NCBI GenBank assembly: GCA_947629555.1
Contig: CANRED010000016.1
Coordinates: forward strand, 1 to 32,806
Direction of reading: 5' to 3'
Length of the DNA stretch: 32,806 bases
Origin: an uncultured Clostridia bacterium
Lineage (GTDB): Bacteria > Bacillota > Clostridia > TANB77 > CAG-508
Shown here in pieces: positions 22,255 to 30,796 of the stretch. Made by a program: the position numbers and the translations under genes. A model generated the notes under the pieces. That model was not told where the DNA came from and did not search any database. It saw only the letters and a list, made by a program, of their open reading frames with translations. The number at the start of each line of letters is the position of its first letter. The stretch's first letter is position 1.

Positions 22255-24192
22255 TTATTTTTTTCTTGCCTTAAAATTAGTCGCTTCTAAATTGAAATTA
22301 TCTTCTATTCTTTCATTTATTTTATAAAATTTAGGGGAATCTGAATATATGTTACTTACTCTGTAAATATAATATTGTTCTTTATATTTATTTGAAGCAT
22401 CTATCTCATTTTTTGATATATCAAATGGCTCATTTATATTTTTATTTGTTCCCTTTACTTCAATATATATTTCTACATATTTTCCATCTTTTTTCGCAAA
22501 TGATGTTATATCATATCCTGCACCATCACCATTTTCTCTTGATTCCCAAAATACTTCCTTAGCCAAGTCTTCTCTATTTTCTTTTATTAGTCTTTCTTTT
22601 TCCAAATTGTATATTTTATTCTCACTATCCATTCCTATTTGCTCTTTTGATATATTTATCTTATTATAATCCGCTTTTGTTCTTCTCGTTTGTGATTGCC
22701 TATTTGTATTTATAACATTTTTAGCTACAATATCTTTAAAATTAACTTCTATTAAGTCATTATTTGTCTGAATTTCTTTATTATTAACTTCTTCTATTTG
22801 CTTTGGATTACTAAAAGCTAAAAAGTCTCTGCTATTTTGTTTTTGTATTGATAATGAATAAAATTTAGCCTCTCCATCTATATTAGCAATTTGCATTAAA
22901 TTAAGCTCATCTATGTTTCTATATCTTAAAGTATCTAATAAATCCTTTCCTTTTTTTGTTATTCTATATTTCAAAAAATCTACTTCTTCTATATAACCAT
23001 TTTGTTTTAATACTTCCATGCACAAATATGCTCTAAAATATACATCTTTAGCTGTAGTCGCATTCATGCATTCTACTCCTTGTCTTTTACCTTTTATTAA
23101 TTTCCAAAACTCCTTTAATAAGTATTTCTCTCCATCCTTCATATACATTAAAATACTACGCGTATGCTCCTCAAAGCTAAATAAACCTGATTTTTTCATA
23201 ACCTCATATGTATGCATTCCACCATGAATAATTGTTTTTGTCATTAATTCTTCTATGTCTTTATACCATATTTCATCTATCACTTTAAATCCAAATTTTT
23301 TACGCATTTTTAATACTTCTTGTTTATCAATATCAAACAATTTTGCAATTTCATAATAAAATATTCCTTCTACTATTTCCATTGTATATAGATTTTCTTT
23401 AGTAAGATTTGATATATTTAATTTCCCTGTTTTATTTTTTATTTCTAGAAATCGCTCATATACTTTCATTGTAGGAGTATTTTCTAAATCCATTTTATGC
23501 TTTATTTGTTTTAGATTACCAATATATTTTTTCAAATCCATACATATATTTAATTTATCACTATTTTCTTTATTAAATTCTTCTAGATATTTTAAAATTG
23601 TTTCATCTTGTGAAATATGCTTTATATATTCAATTGTTTGTTTCAAATTTCTATTTTCATTAGCTGGATAGTTTATTTTTAATGCATATATTCTCAATAA
23701 ATCGCCTAATAATACTTCTGCATTATTTTTTGTATATCTATAATAAAATTTATAAATATCATTTTTTGATGCATATTCTGTAGTTTTTACTCTTTCATCT
23801 ATATCCACTTCTTTTTCAGTATCATATATTTTTATTCCATAATTGTTTATATAATAATCCATTTCTATTGGATTATTTTTTCTCTTTTCAAATTGGCACA
23901 TTGGCCAAACTAATATATTTGCATTAACTTTAAAAGCATAATTTCGTAATACCATCATATTTTCATCTATCTCTCTTATTCTTACATCTGTTAAAAAGCA
24001 ATATGCAGGATTATCATCATTTTTTCCCCATGCGTAATCTTGCATAATATATATTCTTTCTATCTTTAATTTTGTTAATTTATAAATTTCATCTTTCAAT
24101 TTTAAGCCTAATTTTATTTTTTCTTCTGTTGGCTTTTTTGTTTTATATATTCCCATATATTCTAATACTTCTTTATCAATTCTTTCATCCAT
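22255..24192 (-). CDS. DUF3883 protein with degenerate nucleotidyltransferase-like N-terminus
   Basis: I do not recognise a named gene. The 645-aa product has three visible parts. Residues about 40-110 (IERIYIMQDYAWGKNDDNP, then CFLTDV) recall a minimal nucleotidyltransferase but lack the catalytic Asp pair; a long helical region follows. The middle contains winged-helix-like segments (VYFRAYLCMEVLKQNGYIEE, YRITKKGKDLLDTLRYR). Residues about 530-640 form a DUF3883 domain (GAGYDITSFAKKDGK, EIYIEVKGTNKNINEPFDIS), a PD-(D/E)xK-like fold common in defence loci. AAGGAGCAATAAT precedes the ATG. It is a likely defence protein, possibly working with the OLD ATPase downstream. Confidence 0.7.
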   Translation of the reverse strand: MDERIDKEVLEYMGIYKTKKPTEEKIKLGLKLKDEIYKLTKLKIERIYIMQDYAWGKNDDNPAYCFLTDVRIREIDENMMVLRNYAFKVNANILVWPMCQFEKRKNNPIEMDYYINNYGIKIYDTEKEVDIDERVKTTEYASKNDIYKFYYRYTKNNAEVLLGDLLRIYALKINYPANENRNLKQTIEYIKHISQDETILKYLEEFNKENSDKLNICMDLKKYIGNLKQIKHKMDLENTPTMKVYERFLEIKNKTGKLNISNLTKENLYTMEIVEGIFYYEIAKLFDIDKQEVLKMRKKFGFKVIDEIWYKDIEELMTKTIIHGGMHTYEVMKKSGLFSFEEHTRSILMYMKDGEKYLLKEFWKLIKGKRQGVECMNATTAKDVYFRAYLCMEVLKQNGYIEEVDFLKYRITKKGKDLLDTLRYRNIDELNLMQIANIDGEAKFYSLSIQKQNSRDFLAFSNPKQIEEVNNKEIQTNNDLIEVNFKDIVAKNVINTNRQSQTRRTKADYNKINISKEQIGMDSENKIYNLEKERLIKENREDLAKEVFWESRENGDGAGYDITSFAKKDGKYVEIYIEVKGTNKNINEPFDISKNEIDASNKYKEQYYIYRVSNIYSDSPKFYKINERIEDNFNLEATNFKARKK

Positions 24193-24596
24193 ATTATTGC
24201 TCCTTGTTTTATTATTAAATTTAATTATATTAATTTTATCTGTTTTTTTGTTTATTTATAAACATTATTATATGAAACGGTTTTTATGTACTTTATTATA
24301 TTTTTATAAATATACCACAAAACTTTATATACATCAATTATTTATTTTATCATCCTTCGGGGTATGAGCGAGGCTTGAGGCATTTTTGTAACTTTTAAGA
24401 AAATTAGAGTTTTTGTTGGTATTTTAATACTTACAAGAGTTTTTACTTATAGAACATTTGTGCATTTTTAGGGCATTTTTTGTGAAGTTTTTTCCCAACT
24501 TTTTCCCAAGTGATATAGTACGTCTGTTCTTAGAAATTTAGCTCTTGTAAGAGATATTTTTATTTAAAAAATTTTAATTTTTATGGAAGTTATTTT
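24193..24596. other. Divergent intergenic gap, possibly with a relic of an integrase gene
   Basis: This 404-bp gap holds the DUF3883 promoter, a GC-richer patch (24352-24382) and, on the minus strand between about 24440 and 24575, a start-less frame. That frame ends RTDVLYHLGKKLGKN, then KNALKMHK, then a stop, which looks like the basic tail of a tyrosine recombinase. The tail assignment is a weak inference. Confidence 0.3.
24309..24337 (-). promoter_or_regulatory. Predicted promoter of the DUF3883/OLD pair
   Basis: On the minus strand TTGATG (24337-24332), a 17-bp spacer and TATATT (24314-24309) lie about 115 bp ahead of the ATG at 24192. Consensus only. Confidence 0.4.
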
Positions 24597-24890
24597 ATGA
24601 GTAATTTAAGAGAAGTTAATAATGATATTTTGAAAGATTGGTTAGATTTTAGAGAGGATGAAATTGGTGCTTTAACCTGTGCAGAAGATAAAAAGCATTG
24701 GATTTATTTTGATGAACTTTCTGAGGGAATTTTGAAAAATGTTCCTGAACAAAATAAGAAGTATGTTAAGAAACAATTGGAACAACTTGATGAGAATTTT
24801 ATGGATTATATTTCTTATTGGAATGAGAAGTATTATAGGAATGGGTTTTGTGATGGAACTGAATTATTTTTTGGGTGTTTTGCAAAATAG
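24597..24890 (+). CDS. Small acidic hypothetical protein, 97 aa
   Basis: I do not recognise the family. It is rich in Glu/Asp and aromatic residues, predicted mostly helical, with no membrane segment; recognisable stretches are NNDILKDWLDFREDE and NGFCDGTELFFGCF. GGAAG lies about 8 nt before the ATG. It is the only plus-strand gene inside the defence island and sits between the OLD/DUF3883 pair and the CBASS operon, so it could be a regulator or decoy of either, but nothing in the sequence proves that. Confidence 0.6.
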   Translation: MSNLREVNNDILKDWLDFREDEIGALTCAEDKKHWIYFDELSEGILKNVPEQNKKYVKKQLEQLDENFMDYISYWNEKYYRNGFCDGTELFFGCFAK

Positions 24891-24909
24891 TAATATTTAA
24901 CAAGCAAAA

Positions 24910-24940
24910 AACTACTAGAAGATCATCTCTTCTAGTAGTT
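24910..24940 (-). terminator. Terminator of the CBASS operon
   Basis: AACTACTAGAAGA pairs with TCTTCTAGTAGTT around 5 nt. On the minus strand it is followed by a run of six Ts, so it mainly serves the CBASS operon ending at 24948. The plus-strand gene ending at 24890 may use it too. Confidence 0.8.
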
Positions 24941-24947
24941 ATAATAA

Positions 24948-25739
24948 TTATACTTTTTTTCCTTTATCTTTAAATTTTCTCTTGTCGTTTGCCTCTTGAA
25001 GGAATATCTCTACATCATACTTACTTCTATCCCCCTTCATAAAGACATCTTTTACAATTTTCTCAGTATTTTTTGTATTTGTAGTTAAATATAAATTTAT
25101 TTTTGCCCCTGTCTTTTGTATTAAATCTACACTATTACTTACTTCATTTATTAGCTTTGGGCTATATACCCTTGTGGATATTTTTGACTTTTCTCTTTCT
25201 ATCCATATAGAATCTATATTTCTCTTATTTTCAGGTATTTGCTCTTTATAAATAGGATATGTATCTGCAATTATTAAATTACATTCTCTCAAATTATTAG
25301 AATATTTAAAATTAGTTTTATCAATCTGTACATTAGCATTATCATCTTCTTCTATATTATCTTCTATTATTTCAAATAAATCTCTTTTTAAAACTTTAAA
25401 CTGAATATCATATGGCTTTCTTATTAAAGAAATTTTCTTATATCCCAAAAATTTTGCAATATAGTAAAAACAAATTGGAATATCTCCATATATATCCCCA
25501 TTAAAAAATTCCTTTTTTGAATTAATTCTGAATATAAAAATATATAACACAATCACTAATATTGCCTTTATTATTAATTCGGTAATATCTTGATTTATTA
25601 TAGTGCCGTTCCACGACTCAAATACTTTCTTTATTAATTCAATACATGCATCTGGAAAGAATAAAGGTATAATAATTATTATAAAATAAATGATTTCTTG
25701 TAAAAAAATTTTTTTACATTTCTTCCAAATGATATCCAT
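24948..25739 (-). CDS. Putative CBASS effector with two membrane helices
   Basis: Start ATG 25739 (MDIIWKKCKK) has AAGGAGAG eight bases before it; an upstream in-frame ATG at 25757 contains that site and is less likely. The 263-aa protein has two strong hydrophobic helices (about residues 12-30, IIYFIIIIIPLFF, and 55-72, IIKAILVIVLYIFIF). A soluble alpha/beta domain follows (from about 85), with ISLIRKPYDIQFKVL, NLIIADTYPIY and KINLYLTTNT. It is last in the CBASS operon, overlapping the JAMM gene. By position and membrane anchoring I infer a pore-forming or membrane-disrupting effector gated by a cyclic nucleotide. It does not obviously match Cap15 or SAVED proteins. Confidence 0.6.
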   Translation of the reverse strand: MDIIWKKCKKIFLQEIIYFIIIIIPLFFPDACIELIKKVFESWNGTIINQDITELIIKAILVIVLYIFIFRINSKKEFFNGDIYGDIPICFYYIAKFLGYKKISLIRKPYDIQFKVLKRDLFEIIEDNIEEDDNANVQIDKTNFKYSNNLRECNLIIADTYPIYKEQIPENKRNIDSIWIEREKSKISTRVYSPKLINEVSNSVDLIQKTGAKINLYLTTNTKNTEKIVKDVFMKGDRSKYDVEIFLQEANDKRKFKDKGKKV

Positions 25740-26103
25740 ATAAACACTCTCCTTCACTATTAAATATATTAAACTCTCTTTTAGTACATATAATATGTAT
25801 ATAATTTTTCTTCCAAGATTTCCATTGTTTCAAATCTATAATTGATGGACTAGCTTTTAATTGCATAGGATGTAAATGCCATGTACCTATAATTTTTTGT
25901 TTTTCAGGAAGCTGATATATAATCTTATCATTACTAGAAAAATCTATATTAACACTTTTCCCTTTTTTAAATGATAGTGTTTTTAATGTATATTGATTAA
26001 ACTTCTTTCTTCCAAATATCATTCCACCAACTTCAAATTGGTAATTATTATAAATTTTTATTAAATCAATTACATCCTGTTTAATATTAATCTTAAAATT
26101 CAA
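25714..26103 (-). CDS. cap3: CBASS JAMM isopeptidase (Cap3-like)
   Basis: In type II CBASS this protease removes the cyclase from its conjugate. The 129-aa protein shows the JAMM zinc site: Glu24 in FEVGGMIFG, then GTWHLHP with His76 and His78, and Ser87..Asp90 in PSIID. The spacing from HxHP to S is seven residues rather than the usual six. The start is TTG 26103, preceded by AAAGG; no ATG fits. It overlaps cap2 by 11 nt at its start and overlaps the effector gene at its end, consistent with translational coupling. Confidence 0.85.
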   Translation of the reverse strand: MNFKINIKQDVIDLIKIYNNYQFEVGGMIFGRKKFNQYTLKTLSFKKGKSVNIDFSSNDKIIYQLPEKQKIIGTWHLHPMQLKASPSIIDLKQWKSWKKNYIHIICTKREFNIFNSEGECLYGYHLEEM

Positions 26104-27274
26104 CTTTTTCTACCTTTCCAATAACTTCACTTTTATTTACAACATTTTTTGCTAGTTTATTTAATGCTTCCTCATCATATACTGCTAAGGATTTTCCACA
26201 TCCGTTTCCTATCATCATTCTTCTACTGCTACCTTCATTATAAAAAAGAAATTTTTTTGCATCTTCAATTATATTGTTTTTATCAGTATTAATGAATTTA
26301 CCAAATCCACCAAAAACATCGATACCTACAAATGTTATTTTTGCTCTTTCTAACGCATTGATTTTCAAATAAACTAATACTTCCAACCAGGAGTAAAAAT
26401 CATCTACAGATACAACTATTCGAGTACAATTTTTTACATATTGTTTTGAACTTTGAGAATCAATATTTATATTATATCCTTCCACCTTTATTGTTTTTCT
26501 TAATATTTTGACAAACTCTTGTACACATTCAATTTTCGATTTATTTTTATAAGGAAAAGCAAATCTGAATGCATTATCTATTTTAAATGTATCCTTATCA
26601 ATTAAAACAATTTCTTTAATATCTCTTGCTAAATATTGTTTTATTATATATGAATTTACTGAGCCAACACCAATAAAACATGTTTTTTCACTTATATCTC
26701 TAAAATCATTTCCTAATACTCTTAACCTTGATTTATTATAAAGATCATAATTTAATACAAAACCATCTTTATTTTTTCTTATATATATTTTATATTCAGG
26801 ATATTGATTTGGATAAATTTCATAAATCTTATTTAATTTAAGTGTATCTATAGTTTCCCATAACTCAATTGGTGTAGAAATTTTTATTATTTTATAAACA
26901 TGATCTATATTTTTGAATTTTTTAATTTTTTTCTTGTAAATTTTCTTTAAATAGTACTCTATTTCATTTATAAATTCTATAACTTTTATTTCTGATGGCA
27001 TGTTAAATAGCCAAGGTATATATACTTCTAAAGTATTTCTAACTAAAATTTCTTCATCATTTTCATTTAGTTGAATATTTCTATTTCCATATAAACAAAG
27101 ATTACCATCTGACATTACATGAGGAAGTTTTGCAAATAAATTTTTATCTAAAAAAAATTGTTTATTATCAGTATCATAACAAATTTTGTTTTCATCATAT
27201 TTAAATATATATTTCTTATCTTCTTTTTTGTATCTTTTATCAAATTGTTTTATTAATGCTTCTATATTATTCAT
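26093..27274 (-). CDS. cap2: CBASS E2-E1 fusion (Cap2-like), short form
   Basis: Cap2 joins the C-terminus of the CD-NTase to a target to prime signalling. Residues about 45-65 hold an E2-type active site, LPHVMSDGNLCLYG with Cys60. Residues about 197-385 are a ThiF/E1 adenylation domain: Rossmann loop CFIGVGSVNSY, VLIDKDTFKIDNAFRF (with the conserved Asn..Arg), VVSVDDF and a late cysteine in IGNGCGKSL. At 393 aa it is well below the roughly 600 aa I expect of Cap2. The start is one base after the cyclase stop. The name rests on motifs plus operon position. Confidence 0.82.
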   Translation of the reverse strand: MNNIEALIKQFDKRYKKEDKKYIFKYDENKICYDTDNKQFFLDKNLFAKLPHVMSDGNLCLYGNRNIQLNENDEEILVRNTLEVYIPWLFNMPSEIKVIEFINEIEYYLKKIYKKKIKKFKNIDHVYKIIKISTPIELWETIDTLKLNKIYEIYPNQYPEYKIYIRKNKDGFVLNYDLYNKSRLRVLGNDFRDISEKTCFIGVGSVNSYIIKQYLARDIKEIVLIDKDTFKIDNAFRFAFPYKNKSKIECVQEFVKILRKTIKVEGYNINIDSQSSKQYVKNCTRIVVSVDDFYSWLEVLVYLKINALERAKITFVGIDVFGGFGKFINTDKNNIIEDAKKFLFYNEGSSRRMMIGNGCGKSLAVYDEEALNKLAKNVVNKSEVIGKVEKVEF

Positions 27275-27275
27275 G

Positions 27276-28229
27276 TTATTTACCTAAAGTTCCCATTGGA
27301 GACATATTTACCTTTGTATTATTTTTTCTTGTAATTTTCTCAAATATTTCATTTCCGATTAATTCTGAATATTGTTTGTTTTTAAAGTTTATTTGTACCT
27401 TTCTTAATACTGACATAACCTCATTGATATTTCTAACCTTGTAAAATGTATTTCCCACGCATAATCTTTCTAAAGATGGGCCATTTGTTCCATTTTCTTC
27501 TACATACTTTATAAAGTCATCTATTATCAATAATATATTTTGATATAATGTCATTTCATTATCATCGTATTCTTTTATATTTTTATCTACAACCATTAAA
27601 TTAGTAGAAATACTTGGAATTTTGTTGTTTTCATCAATTTCAATACTTTGTGATGCTATTTTTATAAAATGTTTCATTAATCTTACTATGCTTCTTTTGT
27701 TATTAACATCAGCATATTTTTCGTTAAAGAATGCAATTAATTCTTTTGGTTTAGCTCTTGTAACACTTTCATATCCACCAATTGAATTATGAAAATAAAT
27801 TTCATCATTTAATTTGCTATATATAGCTACATCTATTTTAAATCCATCATTAAAATCTATTGTAATACAAGGTTTCCTTAATTCAACCTTGTATTGTGGA
27901 AATGAACTTGTCAATCTATTATATATTCTCTCTCGTGCATCCCTTCTAGCATTGATATTATTTAATATAAAACCTATATCAGCATCAACATCATAACTAT
28001 GATGTTTAATAGCTGTATGTGTCCCATAACTTCCTTGCAAAAATGTATCTCCTATTTCTTCACTATCTGTCTTTAACTCTCCTATATATATCTTTTCATT
28101 TTCATATATGACACCATGTTCTTGTAAGCTTTCTCTAACCATATTAACATAATTGTTTAATTTTCTACTATTTTCATCTCCATTCCTAAATCCCACACTT
28201 ATCTCTTCTAATATTTCTGTTAATTTCAT
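27276..28229 (-). CDS. CBASS CD-NTase (cGAS/DncV-like nucleotidyltransferase)
   Basis: This enzyme makes the cyclic nucleotide signal on phage infection. The 317-aa protein has the nucleotidyltransferase core GSYGTHTAIK (66-75), the acidic cluster YDVDADIGF (Asp80, 82, 84) and a third acidic strand FKIDVAIY (Asp133). The C-terminal tail (NNTKVNMSPMGTLGK) ends in Gly-Lys; type II cyclases are conjugated through their C-terminus. It starts in an ATGA overlap with the coiled-coil gene and ends one base before cap2. I cannot assign the clade or the nucleotide from sequence alone. Confidence 0.88.
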   Translation of the reverse strand: MKLTEILEEISVGFRNGDENSRKLNNYVNMVRESLQEHGVIYENEKIYIGELKTDSEEIGDTFLQGSYGTHTAIKHHSYDVDADIGFILNNINARRDARERIYNRLTSSFPQYKVELRKPCITIDFNDGFKIDVAIYSKLNDEIYFHNSIGGYESVTRAKPKELIAFFNEKYADVNNKRSIVRLMKHFIKIASQSIEIDENNKIPSISTNLMVVDKNIKEYDDNEMTLYQNILLIIDDFIKYVEENGTNGPSLERLCVGNTFYKVRNINEVMSVLRKVQINFKNKQYSELIGNEIFEKITRKNNTKVNMSPMGTLGK

Positions 28230-28627
28230 TTTTTTCCTCCTTCTTTTTTTAATACTTCCTCTATTGCATTATCAAATTGTTTTTGTACACTTTCCCTATT
28301 AAATATACTTCCAAAAATTTGATTAGTTGCTGTATTTATAGATTCATTATTAGCTATTTCAGTCGTTTTCTTAATTTCATTTTCGTTCTGTAATTTTAAT
28401 ATCTCTAATTTATACTTTTGTTCAACTTCTTTTAGTTCAAGTTCTAATTTGTGTTTTTCTTTCATCGCTTCAATATCAATCTTATGTTGATTCATTAATT
28501 TTTCCATATCGGCTGAATTTTTTATTTTTAATACCTCAATATCCTTTTTATTTCCATTTCTTGCAACTAAATATGTTACAATGCCACTTATAGTTGCTGT
28601 TATAACTGAAAAAATATATGTTTCCAC
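28226..28627 (-). CDS. Membrane-anchored coiled-coil protein, first gene of the CBASS operon
   Basis: I do not recognise the family. The 133-aa product has one N-terminal membrane helix (about residues 4-22, FSVITATISGIVTYLVA), then about 70 residues of charged coiled coil (MEKLMNQHKIDIEAMKEKHK and on) and a short tail ending KKEGGKK. It starts at GTG 28627 after GAGGT. Its TGA stop overlaps the ATG of the cyclase (ATGA), so the two are translationally coupled. A membrane tether or sensor for the cyclase is possible, but this is inferred from position only. Confidence 0.7.
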   Translation of the reverse strand: METYIFSVITATISGIVTYLVARNGNKKDIEVLKIKNSADMEKLMNQHKIDIEAMKEKHKLELELKEVEQKYKLEILKLQNENEIKKTTEIANNESINTATNQIFGSIFNRESVQKQFDNAIEEVLKKEGGKK

Positions 28628-28702
28628 TTTTATTACCTCTTTTTTTATTATATACTTTTATATTTAAAAAATTTGTCAAAATTTGTAACTTATTATCAAA
28701 AA

Positions 28703-28748
28703 AGCAAAATAATTCAGTAATATATAATTACTATTATTTTGCTTTTCT
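28703..28748. terminator. Hairpin between RM and CBASS operons
   Basis: AAAAGCAAAATAAT and ATTATTTTGCTTTT form a long stem with an AT-rich centre. It lies after the zinc-ribbon gene and just before the CBASS operon, so the two operons are transcriptionally separated. Confidence 0.65.
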
Positions 28749-28764
28749 TTTGTTAATTATTTTT

Positions 28765-28965
28765 TTATTGATTATCTTCTTCCACTTCACTTAATTCAAT
28801 GAAATCTTCTTCTGGACTATTTTTGTAAGAACGACTTAAATGATAATGTCCGCCATCTACACTACAAGTCTCGCATTTACATGTTACAAACTCATGAACG
28901 TGTTTAGATTCAATAACTTCTCCACAATGTTTACACTGAATTTTATTTGATATTATCTTTTCCAT
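28765..28965 (-). CDS. Small zinc-ribbon-like protein
   Basis: This 66-aa protein has a CKHCGEVIE pair near the N-terminus and a second CKCETC pair, plus histidines (KHVHEF, GGHYHL), arranged like a zinc ribbon, and an acidic tail. I have a sense of similar short proteins being common in Firmicutes but cannot name the family. GGAG lies 9-10 nt before the ATG. It sits 34 nt after the AlwI-like nuclease gene, so it is probably the last gene of the RM operon. Confidence 0.7.
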   Translation of the reverse strand: MEKIISNKIQCKHCGEVIESKHVHEFVTCKCETCSVDGGHYHLSRSYKNSPEEDFIELSEVEEDNQ

Positions 28966-28999
28966 AATTTCATTTCTCCATTAAATTATTTCTTTATAA

Positions 29000-30772
29000 T
29001 TAATATACTTCTGGCATCTTTTGTATTTTTACATAATCCCTAATTTGTTTATAATCCTTTATAGATTTTGCATTTTGAGAAAATTCAACAAAATCATCAC
29101 AAGACCATGGATATATATCTACACCAGATACTCCTTTTTCAACAGCCACTTGATTTCCAACTTCTTTATGTATAAATGGAGCTAGAAATAAAGCAAACCA
29201 TTCTTTATAATTGTTTTTATCATTGATATCACTATTTGCAGAACATATTAAATGATTTCTAATAGATGTAATTTCATGCTCGCATTGAAATGACTTTGAA
29301 GTTGCTATTGTTGGTTCTAGTAATGCATGAATATTGTCTTCATATACATCAATATCGGCTCCTATATTTTTAGAATTTCCACCAGGTGCTGTTTTAAATG
29401 GAATACCTTGATCATCTGCTTTGTAATTTGCTATAACCTTTAAATTTGGTAAAGCCTTTTTTATTATAACTGCAACCAAGAATTCTAATCTTACAGTTGA
29501 TTTTATATATTTTAAGACTTCATTTTGGGTGCCATTTTTTCCATTTTTAAAAACATTTTTTATTTCTTCTTTATAGAAATTCCAATCTTTTTCTTTTGCC
29601 CAATCTTCAATTGCCTTTTCTTTAATACTTTTTTCTTCTTCACTTTCTTCTACTTCTTGCTTGAAATTTAAGTCCTCGTCTATAGCTCCCATATAATCAA
29701 AATAATCATCTTCATTTGAGAAGTTTATATTCATTGAATAATTATTTAGTATGTGGTCTATTTTATTTTTTTCATTACTATTAATATCAATGAAGGTTCC
29801 AGCACCTCTTAAGGAAATCAACATTGTTAATCTTAATTTTCTAATTACTTCATCTGGTGTTTCTACTATTAACTTATCAAATTTATAATCATTCTTTTTT
29901 CTTTCAATAAAAGATTTCGTTGCTGGAATTAAAATATCGTTAGGTGTTAAATCGTCCATTAAATTCATCGCATGTTCATATACTACTTCATTAGAAGCCT
30001 CAAATTTAAATTCTTGACGAAATTGATAAATGAGCTCAGCTAATGTTTTATAATCATTATTTCCCCATGAAATAATGAATGTAATTTCTTGTCTTGTTAT
30101 CCCCTTATAGTTATATTTTTCATCTAAATATTTAATAACATTAAGTACTAGAGGGAAGAAGTTGACACTAATTGTATTTTTTCTATAAGGATTGTTTATT
30201 TGATACTTACAAAAAGCATTTAAGAAAGCAGTTTGCTCGTATGTTTCATCAAATTCATCTTCAATTGGATAACCATTATCATATGTTTTTATCATAAGTT
30301 TTCCATTATCAGAAATTTTAATTTTTTCTCCCTTTATTACTCTTACTAATCCTAATTCATTTAGGAAATTAAACTGCGTATGCATTCTTGACTCCCAACC
30401 ACCATTCCAGTCCTTATCTTTATGAGCAGTGATTGTATTTTTTAACAAATATATTATTTTTTCAATATCCATTTCTCCAGGCTTTGAATCTACCCATTCA
30501 TTATAATATAGTAATACTCTATTAGGTGCCATTTTTGATTGATCTTCTGCTACAAAATCAAATTTATCATGATACTCTTTTACATATGTTCCCATTGTTT
30601 CTTTAGTAGGCTTAAAAATTTTATATCTAATTATCTCTCCTTCTAATTTTAAAGCAACTTCATCATTCATAATTTGATTTTCAAATTTTGATAATATTGA
30701 AATAAATTGTGGTATACGTTCAGGATTTCTTATAGTAGTATCAAATGATATAGGCTTCCTTCTACTTGACAT
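29000..30772 (-). CDS. AlwI-family type II restriction endonuclease
   Basis: The family marker is the N-terminus SSRRKPISFDTTIRNPERIP, typical of AlwI-like (GGATC) and related GAGTC enzymes. The 590-aa length fits. The nuclease core is in the last third: GADIDVYEDN (about 470) and ALLEPTIATSKSF (Glu about 485), a PD-(D/E)xK-like site in which the EPT part stands for the ExK. It is 24 nt downstream of the Dam-like methylase and after a second D12 methylase, the two-methylase setup expected for an asymmetric site. The window carries GGATC sites (for example 2840, 4313, 17392), so protection should matter. Confidence 0.9.
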   Translation of the reverse strand: MSSRRKPISFDTTIRNPERIPQFISILSKFENQIMNDEVALKLEGEIIRYKIFKPTKETMGTYVKEYHDKFDFVAEDQSKMAPNRVLLYYNEWVDSKPGEMDIEKIIYLLKNTITAHKDKDWNGGWESRMHTQFNFLNELGLVRVIKGEKIKISDNGKLMIKTYDNGYPIEDEFDETYEQTAFLNAFCKYQINNPYRKNTISVNFFPLVLNVIKYLDEKYNYKGITRQEITFIISWGNNDYKTLAELIYQFRQEFKFEASNEVVYEHAMNLMDDLTPNDILIPATKSFIERKKNDYKFDKLIVETPDEVIRKLRLTMLISLRGAGTFIDINSNEKNKIDHILNNYSMNINFSNEDDYFDYMGAIDEDLNFKQEVEESEEEKSIKEKAIEDWAKEKDWNFYKEEIKNVFKNGKNGTQNEVLKYIKSTVRLEFLVAVIIKKALPNLKVIANYKADDQGIPFKTAPGGNSKNIGADIDVYEDNIHALLEPTIATSKSFQCEHEITSIRNHLICSANSDINDKNNYKEWFALFLAPFIHKEVGNQVAVEKGVSGVDIYPWSCDDFVEFSQNAKSIKDYKQIRDYVKIQKMPEVY

Positions 30773-30796
30773 ATTAACTTTTCCCCCTATTAGTTA

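Noticed and set aside
20656..24192. Gabija system (GajA-GajB)
   Set aside because: The OLD ATPase is present but no UvrD-like helicase (GajB) is adjacent.
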